From Pseudopedobacter sp035496935 (lineage in GTDB: Bacteria > Bacteroidota > Bacteroidia > Sphingobacteriales > Sphingobacteriaceae): DNA of 64,000 nucleotides. The stretch is from the NCBI GenBank assembly GCA_035496935.1, contig DATJED010000014.1:62001-126000 (forward strand). Direction: 5' to 3'. Both the position numbers and the translations under genes were made by a program. Under the pieces are notes generated by a model. That model was not told the origin of the DNA. It searched no databases and saw only the letters and a program-made list of their open reading frames with translations. Of the stretch, positions 36,344 through 46,391 are shown in pieces. Position 1 is the stretch's first letter; every line of letters starts with the position of its first letter.

Positions 36344-37357
36344 CTATTTCGCCGAAGATTCTCTAATAATGAATGAAGTAGGAAGAATAACTTTTTGAAA
36401 CTTGCCTGCTGTAACGCCTTTCTTTAGTCTAGACAGCAACAGGCTTATTGCATTTTCCGCAATTGCTTCAGTTGGTTGTGCAATACTAGTTATTGACGGG
36501 GTGTATAATTCAAATAGCTCATAATCATCAAAGCAAACTACTCCAACATCAGCAGGGATTTTTAGGTTAAGTGACTTTAACGCCCTTAAACCACTAACAC
36601 ACAAATAGTTAGTAGCAAAAAATATCGCATCTATTTCTGGTGTTCTATTTAAAAGCGAAACAATATGCTTTACGGCCTCTTCACTGTCATGATAAGCAAT
36701 CTCCTTTACATGCTGTGTGCAACCATTTTCCTTAATTGCTTTTTCAAAACCTAATAGCCGGTCAATCATTTGCACTTGGAGGGAATTAATTGTTATAAAT
36801 GCGATATTTCTAAATCCATTTTTAATCAGATAATTCGTGGCGTTATAAGCACTGTTGAAATTGTCTACTAACACATAGTCGGTATTAACGTTAGGCAGGT
36901 ATCTATCTAATAATACCACAGGTTTGCCTCTTGCACATAAATCATTTATTTCCTTTTCTACCCCGTCCGGGGCAACAACTATGTATCCGTCTACATGCCT
37001 ATCTTTATAAACCTCAATTAATTCTTTTGTTTTGTCTCTGTTGTTTTCGGTGCTACAATAAATTATTTTATATCCACTTTTGTACGCCCTTTCTTCTATC
37101 TGTCTTGCTATTGTTGAAAAAAACGGGTCAGATATGTCTTCTACTATGAGGCCGATGATATTGGTTTTACCAGTTCGCAAACTTCTTGCTAATGTACTGG
37201 GCTTGTACCCAATCTCTTCTATATAATCCATCACCTTTTTGATTAGCTTCTCGCTAATTCTTTTCTCACTTGCTTTACCGTTTAACACAAAAGAGATAGT
37301 AGTGGTAGATATTCCCAGTTCTTTGGCGATACTATTTATTGAGATTCTTTTATTCAC
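36344..37357 (-). CDS. LacI-family transcriptional regulator
   Basis: The frame is open to a TTG at 37390, but the GTG at 37357 begins the standard N-terminus NKRISINSIAKELGISTTTISFVLNG, so I prefer 337 residues from there. The helix-turn-helix lies at about residues 5-24, the hinge helix at about 47-60 (YKPSTLARSLRTGKTN), followed by a periplasmic-binding-type sensor (IGLIVEDISDPFF, VCFDDYELFELYTPSITSIAQP). The gene precedes the ROK kinase gene by 73 bases on the same strand and is divergent from the BSP gene. The matching palindromes at 36305 and 55216 suggest it controls the kinase and PUL 2; the effector is unknown. Confidence 0.9.
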   Translation of the reverse strand: MNKRISINSIAKELGISTTTISFVLNGKASEKRISEKLIKKVMDYIEEIGYKPSTLARSLRTGKTNIIGLIVEDISDPFFSTIARQIEERAYKSGYKIIYCSTENNRDKTKELIEVYKDRHVDGYIVVAPDGVEKEINDLCARGKPVVLLDRYLPNVNTDYVLVDNFNSAYNATNYLIKNGFRNIAFITINSLQVQMIDRLLGFEKAIKENGCTQHVKEIAYHDSEEAVKHIVSLLNRTPEIDAIFFATNYLCVSGLRALKSLNLKIPADVGVVCFDDYELFELYTPSITSIAQPTEAIAENAISLLLSRLKKGVTAGKFQKVILPTSFIIRESSAK

Positions 37358-37682
37358 GTATGATTTAGTTATGATTATTCGTTCGGGCAACCAATGCCAT
37401 ACAATGCTAAGTTACAAATAGATATCAATATTGTATTTATTTAGAATGGCTAACTAAAACGACAATAACCGACTTGGTAACTCTTTTATCACATTAAAAT
37501 AATTCACTATTTATTAATTGCTCTGGAAATTAAAATAAAAAATTAATTTATCAAAAGCATCAGCTAAATCATTTTAGTTTATATATTTGAGTAACCGATT
37601 ATTTTACAGCTTAAGTATGTCATTTTGAGACTTATATATAATCCAGAATAATCTTAGAGAAATTTTACGCAAAAAAATAAAC
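37358..37682. other. 325-base divergent promoter region (LacI / BSP)
   Basis: No gene is seen. On the plus strand TATATTTG at 37582-37589 is a perfect -7 box, followed directly by GTAACCGATTAT (37591-37602), a weaker CG-centred half-palindrome placed like the operator at 36305. It may be a low-affinity site for the same LacI protein. Confidence 0.5.
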
Positions 37683-38360
37683 ATGAAAAAATACACAACA
37701 GCTACTAACCTATTAGCTTTCTTACTTTTAACTGTTTTTTCTGCAAAGGCCCAAGAAAACATCAACAAAAAATACGGTTATACCCTGGTCTTTAAAAACA
37801 ATTACTCCAATTTCTCTCCAGATCTTGAAAAACGTTTAATTAAAACTTTTTTTGAAGTTTATCCGAAGTTGGCCAATGAGTACAACCCAAAAACGCCCAA
37901 AGAAGTGGTCTTCGTTATAGATACTGCCTATAAAGGTGTTGCGGCAACTTACGATGCAAAAGTAGTTTTCAATCCTATTTATATGGAAAATCACCCAGAA
38001 GATATAGACGTAGTAACGCATGAAGTGATGCATATTGTACAAGGCTACGGCTACAGTAGCGGACCAGTGTGGCTCACCGAGGGAATTGCCGACTACGTAC
38101 GCAATAAATTTGGAGTAAGTAATGCCGGCGCCAATTGGTCGATGCCAGATTATAAGCAAGGCCAATCTTATGAAAACAGCTACCGCATTACAGCAAGGTT
38201 TTTTACGTGGATAGACAAAAAAGTAAAATCGGGAACGATAAAAAAGATAGATCAAAGTCTTAGAGCACATACTTATAAGGCTAGTTTATGGAGCGAGCTT
38301 ACCGGTAAAAATTTAGATGAGTTATGGGCCGATTATGCGAACAATCCCTCCCTAATTTAA
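37683..38360 (+). CDS. Secreted basic secretory protein (BSP) family metalloprotein
   Basis: A 225-residue protein with a signal peptide ending SAKAQ. It carries HEVMH (113-117) followed by WLTEGIADYVR with Glu133, a gluzincin-like HExxH...E zinc site, and VFVIDTAYKGVAATYD before it. This is the arrangement of the plant basic secretory protein family (PF04450), also found in bacterial PULs. Protease activity has been proposed for the family but is not well shown. It is the first plus-strand gene after the divergent LacI promoter and precedes GH92 by 155 bases, so it may act with the alpha-mannosidase on glycoproteins. Confidence 0.85.
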   Translation: MKKYTTATNLLAFLLLTVFSAKAQENINKKYGYTLVFKNNYSNFSPDLEKRLIKTFFEVYPKLANEYNPKTPKEVVFVIDTAYKGVAATYDAKVVFNPIYMENHPEDIDVVTHEVMHIVQGYGYSSGPVWLTEGIADYVRNKFGVSNAGANWSMPDYKQGQSYENSYRITARFFTWIDKKVKSGTIKKIDQSLRAHTYKASLWSELTGKNLDELWADYANNPSLI

Positions 38361-38514
38361 TTGTACACACAGGAAAGAACATTATTAGCAACTTGCTTTC
38401 ACTGCCTTAACAATGGGGGGACATGTCTCATTATCATAAGGTTATAATTCATATATGCAAAAGGGAAAACCGTCCATACGCATCGCTATCCCTCATGTAA
38501 ATAAGCACCTTTAA

Positions 38515-40800
38515 ATGAAAAAAATCAGTTTACTTACCTTAATCTTAATCAGTCTGCAACTTTCTGCCCAGACAAACTATGTGCAGTACGCAAAGCCCAT
38601 CATCGGCACAGAAAAAATGGGACATACCTATCCCGGCGCAACTGTTCCTTTTGGTTCCGTTCAGCTAAGTCCTGATACGGATACCATTCCGTATGCATAT
38701 CAAGGAAAGTACACGGGTTCTGTTTATAAATATTGTGCAGGTTATCAGTATACCGATCCAACTATCGTAGGTTTCAGTCACACTCATTTTTCTGGAACAG
38801 GTCATTCAGATTTAGGCGATTTCCTCATTATGCCTACCACTGGCAAATTACAGTTGAATCCGGGAACAGAAGATCATCCAGAAAATGGCTATCGCTCAAA
38901 GTTCTCGCATGCCAGCGAAGTAGCAGAACCTAATTTCTACAAAGTTAGATTAGATGACCATAACATTACTGCCGAGTTAACCGCAACTACCAGAGTTGGG
39001 TACCATCAATATACCTTCCCAAAATCAGATCAAGCTCACATCATTTTAGATTTGATGCATGGGATTTATAATTACAGTGAGAAAAACGTTTGGACGTTTG
39101 TACGGGTAGAAAATGACTCGACAGTGGTAGGTTATCGCCAAACAAATGGATGGGCAAGAACCAGAACTGTTTACTTTGCTATGAAATTTTCCAAATCTTT
39201 TAAATCCTATGGTTGCAAAGATTACGCTCCAAATCCTACTTATAAGGGCTTTTGGCGCAAATTTGACCAAAGCAGAAACTTCCCCGACCTGGCCGGGACA
39301 CAACTGAGGATGTATTTTGATTTCAACACGGAGAATGGGGAGAAAATCGATATAAAATTTGCTTTGTCTCCGGTAAGTACCGCTAACGCTTTAGAGAACA
39401 TGGAGGTTGAAACTCCGGGATGGAATTTTAACCAGATAAAGGCAAAAGGACAAGCACAATGGCAAAAAGAGTTTGAACGCATTAAGGTAAATATGCTTTC
39501 AAAAGAAGCTATGATAAATTTTTATACCGCAATGTATCATGCCTTTATAACGCCAACAGTTTATACGGACGTAAATGGGCAATATAAAGGTTTAGATCAA
39601 AACGTTCATCAAGCGGATGGGTTTATCAACTATACAACTTTCTCCTTATGGGACACTTATCGGGCTTTGCATCCTTTCTTCAATCTAGTTCAACCAGAAA
39701 GGAACAACGACATGGTAAAATCTATGATGGCCCATTATGACCAAAGCGCATTAAATATGTTGCCAATATGGTCGCATTATGCAAATGACAATTGGTGTAT
39801 GAGCGGTTATCACAGCGTTTCTGTAATTGCTGATGCCATCATAAAAGGCGTTTATACCGGCGATGCCAATAAAGCTTTGGATGCCTGTGTGGCAACAGCA
39901 AACCATCGTTCTTATGAAGGAATTGGCGAATATATAGAGAAAGGATATATCCCGGCTGATAAAAATGGCACTTCGGTTTCCTCTACCTTAGAATATGCTT
40001 ATGACGACTGGTGCATCGCCCAGCTTGCGAAAAAATTAAACAGACAGGATGTTTACCAGACTTTTAGTAAAAGGGCAGAAAACTGGAAGAACGTTTACGA
40101 TAAAAGTATAGGTTTTATGCGTCCAAAGCTAAGCGATGGTACTTTTAAGAAAGATTTTGACGTTTTACAAACTGACGGGCAGGGGTTTATTGAGGGAAAT
40201 GCCTGGAATTACAGCTTGTATGTTCCGCAAGACCCAAGCACTTTAATTGCAATGATGGGTGGTTCTAAAAAATTTGTCCCACATTTAGATTCTTTATTTA
40301 CCATGCATTTGCCCGACGAATTTTTTGAGCATACCGAAGATATTACCCGCGAGGGAATTATAGGCAATTATGTTCATGGGAATGAGCCGGCACATCATGT
40401 TGCTTACTTATACAATTGGACAAACCAGCCATGGAAAACACAGGAACGTGTAAGGATGATTTTGAAGAAACAGTACCACAACGGCGCTGATGGTTTGGGA
40501 GGAAATGATGACTGCGGACAGATGAGCGCTTGGTACATCTTTTCTTCCCTAGGCTTTTATCCTGTTGCTCCAGGCTCAAATAAATACGCTTTGGGAAGTC
40601 CGGCGGTAATGAATGCTAAGGTAGATTTAGGGAATGGTAAGACTTTGTCGGTAGTTGCTAAAAACCAAAGTGAGAACAATGTATATGTTAAAAAAGCGAC
40701 TTACAACGGGCAAACTTTAATACAGCCTTTCATCGCTTATGAACAACTGATGGAAGGTGGGGAATTGATTTTTGAAATGTCCGCTAAACCAAAAAAATAG
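38515..40800 (+). CDS. GH92 exo-alpha-mannosidase, secreted
   Basis: A 761-residue protein with a signal peptide ending QLSAQ. All standard GH92 motifs are present: PIIGTEKMGHTYPGATVPFGSVQLSPDTD split around residues 25-55, GFSHTHFSGTGHSDLGD, SLWDTYRALHP, HGNEPAHHVAYLY with probable acid Glu624, and GNDDCGQMSAWY (663-674) with the aspartate pair. It should be an active calcium-dependent inverting alpha-mannosidase. It is convergent with the GH31 gene, and a 13-base hairpin lies between them. In contrast to the GH92 at 2739-4994, none of the conserved motifs is altered. Confidence 0.95.
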   Translation: MKKISLLTLILISLQLSAQTNYVQYAKPIIGTEKMGHTYPGATVPFGSVQLSPDTDTIPYAYQGKYTGSVYKYCAGYQYTDPTIVGFSHTHFSGTGHSDLGDFLIMPTTGKLQLNPGTEDHPENGYRSKFSHASEVAEPNFYKVRLDDHNITAELTATTRVGYHQYTFPKSDQAHIILDLMHGIYNYSEKNVWTFVRVENDSTVVGYRQTNGWARTRTVYFAMKFSKSFKSYGCKDYAPNPTYKGFWRKFDQSRNFPDLAGTQLRMYFDFNTENGEKIDIKFALSPVSTANALENMEVETPGWNFNQIKAKGQAQWQKEFERIKVNMLSKEAMINFYTAMYHAFITPTVYTDVNGQYKGLDQNVHQADGFINYTTFSLWDTYRALHPFFNLVQPERNNDMVKSMMAHYDQSALNMLPIWSHYANDNWCMSGYHSVSVIADAIIKGVYTGDANKALDACVATANHRSYEGIGEYIEKGYIPADKNGTSVSSTLEYAYDDWCIAQLAKKLNRQDVYQTFSKRAENWKNVYDKSIGFMRPKLSDGTFKKDFDVLQTDGQGFIEGNAWNYSLYVPQDPSTLIAMMGGSKKFVPHLDSLFTMHLPDEFFEHTEDITREGIIGNYVHGNEPAHHVAYLYNWTNQPWKTQERVRMILKKQYHNGADGLGGNDDCGQMSAWYIFSSLGFYPVAPGSNKYALGSPAVMNAKVDLGNGKTLSVVAKNQSENNVYVKKATYNGQTLIQPFIAYEQLMEGGELIFEMSAKPKK

Positions 40801-40944
40801 CCCGGGAAATTTTATTTGTATTGTTGCCCTCGTTACGGGTTTTGTTTTCGGATAAGAACTAAGCGCTTTAAACAATCTGGTCTTAAAAGATATATGCCGA
40901 ATTTAAATGTCCAGAAAACTCATAAATTATTGAGATAAAATTTA

Positions 40945-40983
40945 TTTGGAGATAGTTCTACTTAACGCAAAACTATCTCCAAA
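40945..40983. terminator. Hairpin between convergent GH92 and GH31 genes
   Basis: A perfect 13-base inverted repeat, TTTGGAGATAGTT (40945-40957) and AACTATCTCCAAA (40971-40983), with a 13-base loop. No clear T-run follows on either strand, but the place between two converging genes suggests a bidirectional terminator. Confidence 0.5.
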
Positions 40984-41000
40984 GTATATAAAGCCTATAA

Positions 41001-43562
41001 TTATTGGCTCACTTTTAATTTCTTAATTAATTTCGAACGGTTTTCTTCATTAACAGAGTTTATGCTGTTAATGATATCCGGAAGATTGCCATAGTTAGAT
41101 TGGAAGTTGCGTATCAGCTCATTAAACTGTTCCGGAAAATATTCTATAGATCTATTTGTTTCTTCCATACTCCCTAGCGTCTCTGGCAGGTAAATTCCGT
41201 TATCCAATCTTTTAAGTTCCGAGGTTATAAGATGCAGTCTTTTAAATTGTTCTACAACACCATTGTTAATATTTGGATTTCCCTCTTTACCGTATATAGC
41301 TTCAATCTTAGTTGATTTCCTGCAGTCGGCAAGTGGTAGCGTTATGTTCAAACACAGTTCATCCCCGTCATAATTCCAGGTGTTAGGCTCGGCAATTCGG
41401 TTAAAAGTAACAGCTCCTCCGTTAACAAGAACCTGTGTAGGCATCTGTGAGCCATAAATTTTTAAATGATATTTCCTTTGTAGTGGCATATCTTCATATG
41501 TCCCAGTGCTTCCGGCAATAGCTATTGTTGTTTTTTCCTGGCTTTGAGTAGCGCTGATTTCGGTTATTGCGTTTTGCGAGGAGAAGTTTTTATCGTTGCC
41601 ATTGTCTTCATATAATGAAAAGTTACCTGTGGATCCAGGAAAAACACCTATAGTTAAATCTTGGGGGTTACTATCTAGGTGATCCACATCATCGCCATAC
41701 ATCGGAATTACAGAACCTGCTTTAATATAAATAGGGTATTCGCTTATGGCAAAGGACCGTTCATAGGTTTTACCGCCCTTAAGTAAGGTGCCGGTATGCC
41801 ATTCGTACCAATCATTTCCCTCAGGAAGCCAAACGCTTACCTTTGAATAGTCGTTTACAGAATGAGTGCCGATTGGTGAGATGATCATATTGTCTCCAAA
41901 CATATATTGTTTATCAAACTCATAGGCTTGCGACTCTTTTGGATAGTCATAATACATCGGTCTGCAAAGCCCTATTGCATTATCATAAGCTTTTCTGGAC
42001 ATGGTATAAATGTAAGGAACCAATTTATACCGTATTTTAATGGCATCGTGTAATGCATCAAAATATGGTTCGTCATAATTCCATATTTCTTTTTTAATAT
42101 CTCCCATCTTGGTAGAATGGGTGCGCATTATTGGACTGAAAGCTCCATATTGTAACCAACGGGTATAAAGTTCGGGATCTATGGAATGTTCTCCATGTCT
42201 AAGTTGGTGTCCCCCGATATCATGGCTCCAATAAGAGTAAAGCACATTAGAAGCGGTGTTAGTAATGTAAGGTTGGTATGCCAATGACTCCCATGAAATA
42301 AAAGTATCTCCAGAAAAACCAATCTGGTAGCGGTGGTTTCCTAAACCTCCCCATCTGTGGTACAACATGGGCCTGGTTTTTCTAGTATTCTGCATCTCGG
42401 TATAAAACACATAATTTAAATACCATGTATTACTTAAACCAGTCATATTTTTATCATATGGCCATTGTTGCCAATCAAGCCACCAAAAATCTACACCCAT
42501 TTTTTCCATAGGTTTTAAAACTACGTTAAACAGCGAGCTCATGTATTTTTTATCAGAAACCATGAATGGGACGGTTTTTCTTCCAGTGGTATCAAAACCT
42601 ACACTTTTGGCAAATTCAGGATATATATCTTCAGATGCGTTTACACCATCTGCAGGGTGTAGGTTTAAAGTGGTTTTAAGGTTATTTTTGTTTGTCCAAT
42701 CAAAAAATCCGGCAGGATCAGGAAAAAGACTTTTGTTGAACGTCCATCCTGTCCACCCCTTTTTATGCCAGTCCATATCTACAACCAATACATCTGTTGG
42801 AACATCAAAACGTTTGAATTTTGCGACCAAATCTCTAAGTTCATTATCTGAGTAGCTCCAGTAGCGAGACCACCAATATCCAAATGCATAGCGGGGAATC
42901 ATAGGTGTTTTTCCGGCAATCAAAGAAAAATCGTACAAAGCTGTTTTATAATCTGTTCCATAGCCTATGAAATACCAGTCCTGCCCTTGATTTTTACGCT
43001 CTACAGCCCAAGGCCATTCGCTGTTATCCATTCTTAAAGACGAAGAGTCATCAAAAAAATACCATCCATCTCTTGAAAGTATTCCGTCACCTAATTCCAG
43101 CTTTTTGTGGCTATGTCCATCAATTCCGCCGTCTGCATTATCTAAAGTACGCAACGTACCTTTCAAATTGTATTTCTGTTCTTGCCCAGGACGCCATTGA
43201 ATAGTATCTGAATTTAGGTAGCGTATGCTTAAATTTTCTTTATTAAAAGAACCCGAGTTCAATTTATAAGCTAATTCCAAGGTGCTTGTTTTCACATACA
43301 ACCACCCTTTTTTTTCCTTCGTTTGGTACTTGGGCACAGGTAATTCTCTATTAACAACAACAAACGAAGCTCTGTCATCATAGGATTTGTCTTCGCTAAA
43401 CTCCATCCTTAAAAGACCAGAAGTTAATACGGTAAATCTAGCGTTCCCGCTGGTAACGATTGCCTTTTTATTGGCGTGTAACTTTGAGGGCTCCTGTCCC
43501 TTTGCGCTTTTTAAAAGCAAAAGAAATGATAGTGTAAATAAAAAAAATTGTACTTGTTTCAT
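41001..43562 (-). CDS. GH31 family alpha-glycosidase with C-terminal helical extension, secreted
   Basis: An 853-residue protein with a signal peptide ending SAKGQ. A galactose-mutarotase-like N-terminal domain (about 30-215) precedes the barrel: VLVVDMDWHKKGWTGWTF, the nucleophile Asp363 in FWWLDWQQW, the acid/base Asp419 in GFSGDT, and HDIGGHQ. Beta domains follow to about residue 735. The last 100 or so residues look helical and are not usual for GH31. The nucleophile motif LDWQQ differs from the DMNE type of common alpha-glucosidases, so specificity (glucoside, xyloside or N-acetylgalactosaminide) is open. It is a single-gene unit beside GH92. Confidence 0.88.
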   Translation of the reverse strand: MKQVQFFLFTLSFLLLLKSAKGQEPSKLHANKKAIVTSGNARFTVLTSGLLRMEFSEDKSYDDRASFVVVNRELPVPKYQTKEKKGWLYVKTSTLELAYKLNSGSFNKENLSIRYLNSDTIQWRPGQEQKYNLKGTLRTLDNADGGIDGHSHKKLELGDGILSRDGWYFFDDSSSLRMDNSEWPWAVERKNQGQDWYFIGYGTDYKTALYDFSLIAGKTPMIPRYAFGYWWSRYWSYSDNELRDLVAKFKRFDVPTDVLVVDMDWHKKGWTGWTFNKSLFPDPAGFFDWTNKNNLKTTLNLHPADGVNASEDIYPEFAKSVGFDTTGRKTVPFMVSDKKYMSSLFNVVLKPMEKMGVDFWWLDWQQWPYDKNMTGLSNTWYLNYVFYTEMQNTRKTRPMLYHRWGGLGNHRYQIGFSGDTFISWESLAYQPYITNTASNVLYSYWSHDIGGHQLRHGEHSIDPELYTRWLQYGAFSPIMRTHSTKMGDIKKEIWNYDEPYFDALHDAIKIRYKLVPYIYTMSRKAYDNAIGLCRPMYYDYPKESQAYEFDKQYMFGDNMIISPIGTHSVNDYSKVSVWLPEGNDWYEWHTGTLLKGGKTYERSFAISEYPIYIKAGSVIPMYGDDVDHLDSNPQDLTIGVFPGSTGNFSLYEDNGNDKNFSSQNAITEISATQSQEKTTIAIAGSTGTYEDMPLQRKYHLKIYGSQMPTQVLVNGGAVTFNRIAEPNTWNYDGDELCLNITLPLADCRKSTKIEAIYGKEGNPNINNGVVEQFKRLHLITSELKRLDNGIYLPETLGSMEETNRSIEYFPEQFNELIRNFQSNYGNLPDIINSINSVNEENRSKLIKKLKVSQ

Positions 43563-43822
43563 GTTAGTCTTAACAATGGAGAAAGCATATTAGGTTAAGG
43601 AAGCAAATTTAATTAATTGTAATCAGTTTGAATAATCTGGCTTTAAGCGTAGGTAATTCGGTAATCAATGCTAAATGGATGAATCTTCACGGCGTTCCTC
43701 GACTGTATCTTTTAAAGTGTCACTATGCCGAATTTGATTTACATGACTTTTTTGTCAATCGAATCAGTGTTGACCAGTGTTTTTAGACTTTATGTTTAAG
43801 CTTAATTTAGAAAAATCCAGAC

Positions 43823-46192
43823 CTAACTAACCGATGCCATAAACGGATCTGTAATTGTTGCCTCGCCGGTCTCTATTTTACCTGCATAGCGTTGTAAAAA
43901 GTTGCTTTTTCCTTGTGCTGTAACACTTAGGTCGTACCAATTTCCATCTTTAGCAAGTTCGAATGAAACAGTTGTTTTAACATTGGGTTTTAGAAAAATA
44001 CGCTTATCTGGCGTTTTGTATTTGTTATCAGAAATTAAAAGATTTAAATGCTCGGTTCCTGTGTTCTCAAGGGCAACAATCAAATTTCCGTTAAGCTTTT
44101 TAGCAAAAATGCCTTTTTTTTCTGCATATACTTTAATGTTGATTTTTGGATTTCCGCTATCTCCTTTAAATTGTCTAAAAAAGCCATTTGGACCAGTAAC
44201 GGCAAGACTGTAGCTGCTGTTATCAAAATCGGTAAGTTTAAAAGTATCTTTTAAAAAATCCCCAGCCTTAACAGCATAAGCCCAAGTTTTCCCGTTTAAG
44301 CCTTTGTATTTACCAATTGAATTTATGGTAAATGGCGCTCCTACTGATTCTGTATCACTTCCAAACAAGGTTTTTTCTGATTGAAAAGAAAGTTGCAGCT
44401 GGTTAGCTATCAAACCGGCGTCAACATTTAAATTATAGGGTAAAGCACAGGCCGGTTTAAATCCAGGTTCTTGATGTGGTAGCAATTCGGATTGCTGAGC
44501 GGAGAAAGATTCAAACTTGTTAATTTTAGCTACTTCTTCAGCGTTTAAAGCAGTAGGTCCGGTTTGGGGAGGTTTATTTTTTGCATTAACGATGTTGGTA
44601 ATAACCGCTTCTCTTTTTAGTGCTTCGAGCGATAAATTTTTGCCACCGGTGTACGGTCTAAAAACGGATGTTAAATCTCCGCAAACAGCTCTTCTCCAAT
44701 CGCTAATATTGTTACTTTCAATCTTTTTCCCTGTCTTTTTAGCCAGCCATTTTTCCATAAACATGATAGAGGAAGTATGATCGAAAACTTGAGAATTGAC
44801 AAAACCTCCCTTGCTCCAAGGCGAAACAACAATCATTGGCACCCGATAGCCTAGTCCTATGGGACTATCCTTACCCTGAACAAAATCAGTTGCATAATTT
44901 ATCCCCTCAGAAACTTTTCCATTAGTAGGATCGTTGGGGTTTGGCACCACAAAAGGGGGCTGATGATCGAAATAACCATCATTTTCATCATAAGTTAAAA
45001 CGAAAATCGTCTTCTTAAAAACTTCTGGATTTTTTGTTAGAATATCCAAAGCTTCGGATACGTACCAAGTTCCATAAAGCGGTGAGCTTGTATGATCAGA
45101 AAAACTTTTAGGCGCAACCAGCCATGACACAGTTGGCAGTTTATCTTCATCAACATCTTTTCTAAACTGATGGAAAATATCTCCTTGCGGAATATTAATT
45201 GTCTCCGATTTTCCCTGATCATTTGTAAAAGTAAAAGGCTCAAGATCTAGGTAGTTTTTTATATCAATATTGGTGGTGAAAGCTTTATCAATAAGATTTT
45301 TTTCTTTTTGCGACAGCTTATTATATTTCTCCTGAACCTGCTCAGGACTTACTGGTGGTTTGGCTGATTTATCTCCGTTTTTTCTAAAATAAGCTGACAG
45401 CCTTACATTGTGTCTGCTTACATATTCCAAAGGATTATCGCCATAATTCCCTAACCAATCGTCTGCTTTTCCTTCAAGTTCTGCGGTCCATAATTCGTTC
45501 TGATAAATACGCCAGTCAATACCGTTGTCTTCCAATGTTTCCTGAAATGTTGGCCAATCTACAAATACATTATCACGTGATTCTGCTTGATGATTATCAA
45601 CAACGGCCACTTTATCCCCGCTTTTTTCACCACGAATGGTACCAGTGAAAAAGAATAACCTGTTAGGAGTAGTTCCAGTTAGCGAAGAACAGAAGTGTTG
45701 ATCGCAAACCGTAAATGCATCTGCTAGTGCATAATAAAATGGGATATCCTGTCTGTCATAATAAGCCAATGTCATGGGTGTTTTTACAGGGACCCATTTA
45801 TCATACTTTCCACCATTTCTGGCGGCTACTTGATCGTTCCAAGTATGGGGCAAACCTCCCTGCCAAGTAATTTTAGTTTTGTTTATGTCAACATGAAAGG
45901 GTGCAAAGGTGTGTTCTGCTTTATCATTTTGAAGCCAAACTTTATTTCCGTTCGGCTGGATATGAGGATGAGGGTCGTTGAAACCTCTTACGCCTTTCAT
46001 TTTACCAAAAAAATGGTCAAATGATCTGTTTTCCTGCATCAGAAAAACAATATGCTCGGCATCATAAAAGGTAGTTCCTTCATCAGGATTAATTGACATT
46101 GCTTTAAGCACCGAATCTGGCAATGTACTTACCACGCCGGTAGCTCCAGCAAATAACGCCGCTTTCTTTAAAAATTCTCTACGTGAATCCAT
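43823..46192 (-). CDS. Phosphocholine-specific phospholipase C, Tat-exported
   Basis: A 789-residue protein beginning MDSRREFLKKAALFAG, a twin-arginine signal. The alkaline-phosphatase-like catalytic domain shows the family marks HIVFLMQENRSFDHFFG (48-64), TGTTPNRLFFFTG, TYDENDGYFDHQPP and FDHTSSIMFMEKW. Two C-terminal beta domains (about 575-685 and 690-775) match the DUF756 pair of bacterial non-haemolytic phospholipase C. It cleaves phosphatidylcholine or related lipids outside the inner membrane, giving phosphocholine. There is no sign of phosphate-type regulation in the leader. It may supply phosphorus or choline from eukaryotic membranes. Confidence 0.92.
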   Translation of the reverse strand: MDSRREFLKKAALFAGATGVVSTLPDSVLKAMSINPDEGTTFYDAEHIVFLMQENRSFDHFFGKMKGVRGFNDPHPHIQPNGNKVWLQNDKAEHTFAPFHVDINKTKITWQGGLPHTWNDQVAARNGGKYDKWVPVKTPMTLAYYDRQDIPFYYALADAFTVCDQHFCSSLTGTTPNRLFFFTGTIRGEKSGDKVAVVDNHQAESRDNVFVDWPTFQETLEDNGIDWRIYQNELWTAELEGKADDWLGNYGDNPLEYVSRHNVRLSAYFRKNGDKSAKPPVSPEQVQEKYNKLSQKEKNLIDKAFTTNIDIKNYLDLEPFTFTNDQGKSETINIPQGDIFHQFRKDVDEDKLPTVSWLVAPKSFSDHTSSPLYGTWYVSEALDILTKNPEVFKKTIFVLTYDENDGYFDHQPPFVVPNPNDPTNGKVSEGINYATDFVQGKDSPIGLGYRVPMIVVSPWSKGGFVNSQVFDHTSSIMFMEKWLAKKTGKKIESNNISDWRRAVCGDLTSVFRPYTGGKNLSLEALKREAVITNIVNAKNKPPQTGPTALNAEEVAKINKFESFSAQQSELLPHQEPGFKPACALPYNLNVDAGLIANQLQLSFQSEKTLFGSDTESVGAPFTINSIGKYKGLNGKTWAYAVKAGDFLKDTFKLTDFDNSSYSLAVTGPNGFFRQFKGDSGNPKINIKVYAEKKGIFAKKLNGNLIVALENTGTEHLNLLISDNKYKTPDKRIFLKPNVKTTVSFELAKDGNWYDLSVTAQGKSNFLQRYAGKIETGEATITDPFMASVS

Positions 46193-46391
46193 AACCGTTA
46201 TAGCTTAACAAGCAAATTTTTTCCTGCATACGGGAGCTCTTCTATTTCTAGAATCCATATAGCGGGGTAACAAAACTTCCGATTCACCTAAAATAGCAAC
46301 TTATTCTATTAATTATAGCCCTCATTGTTCCTAAAGTAATATTTATCATACTTTTTAAGAAATATTGTAATCATTAATACTATCTATATGT

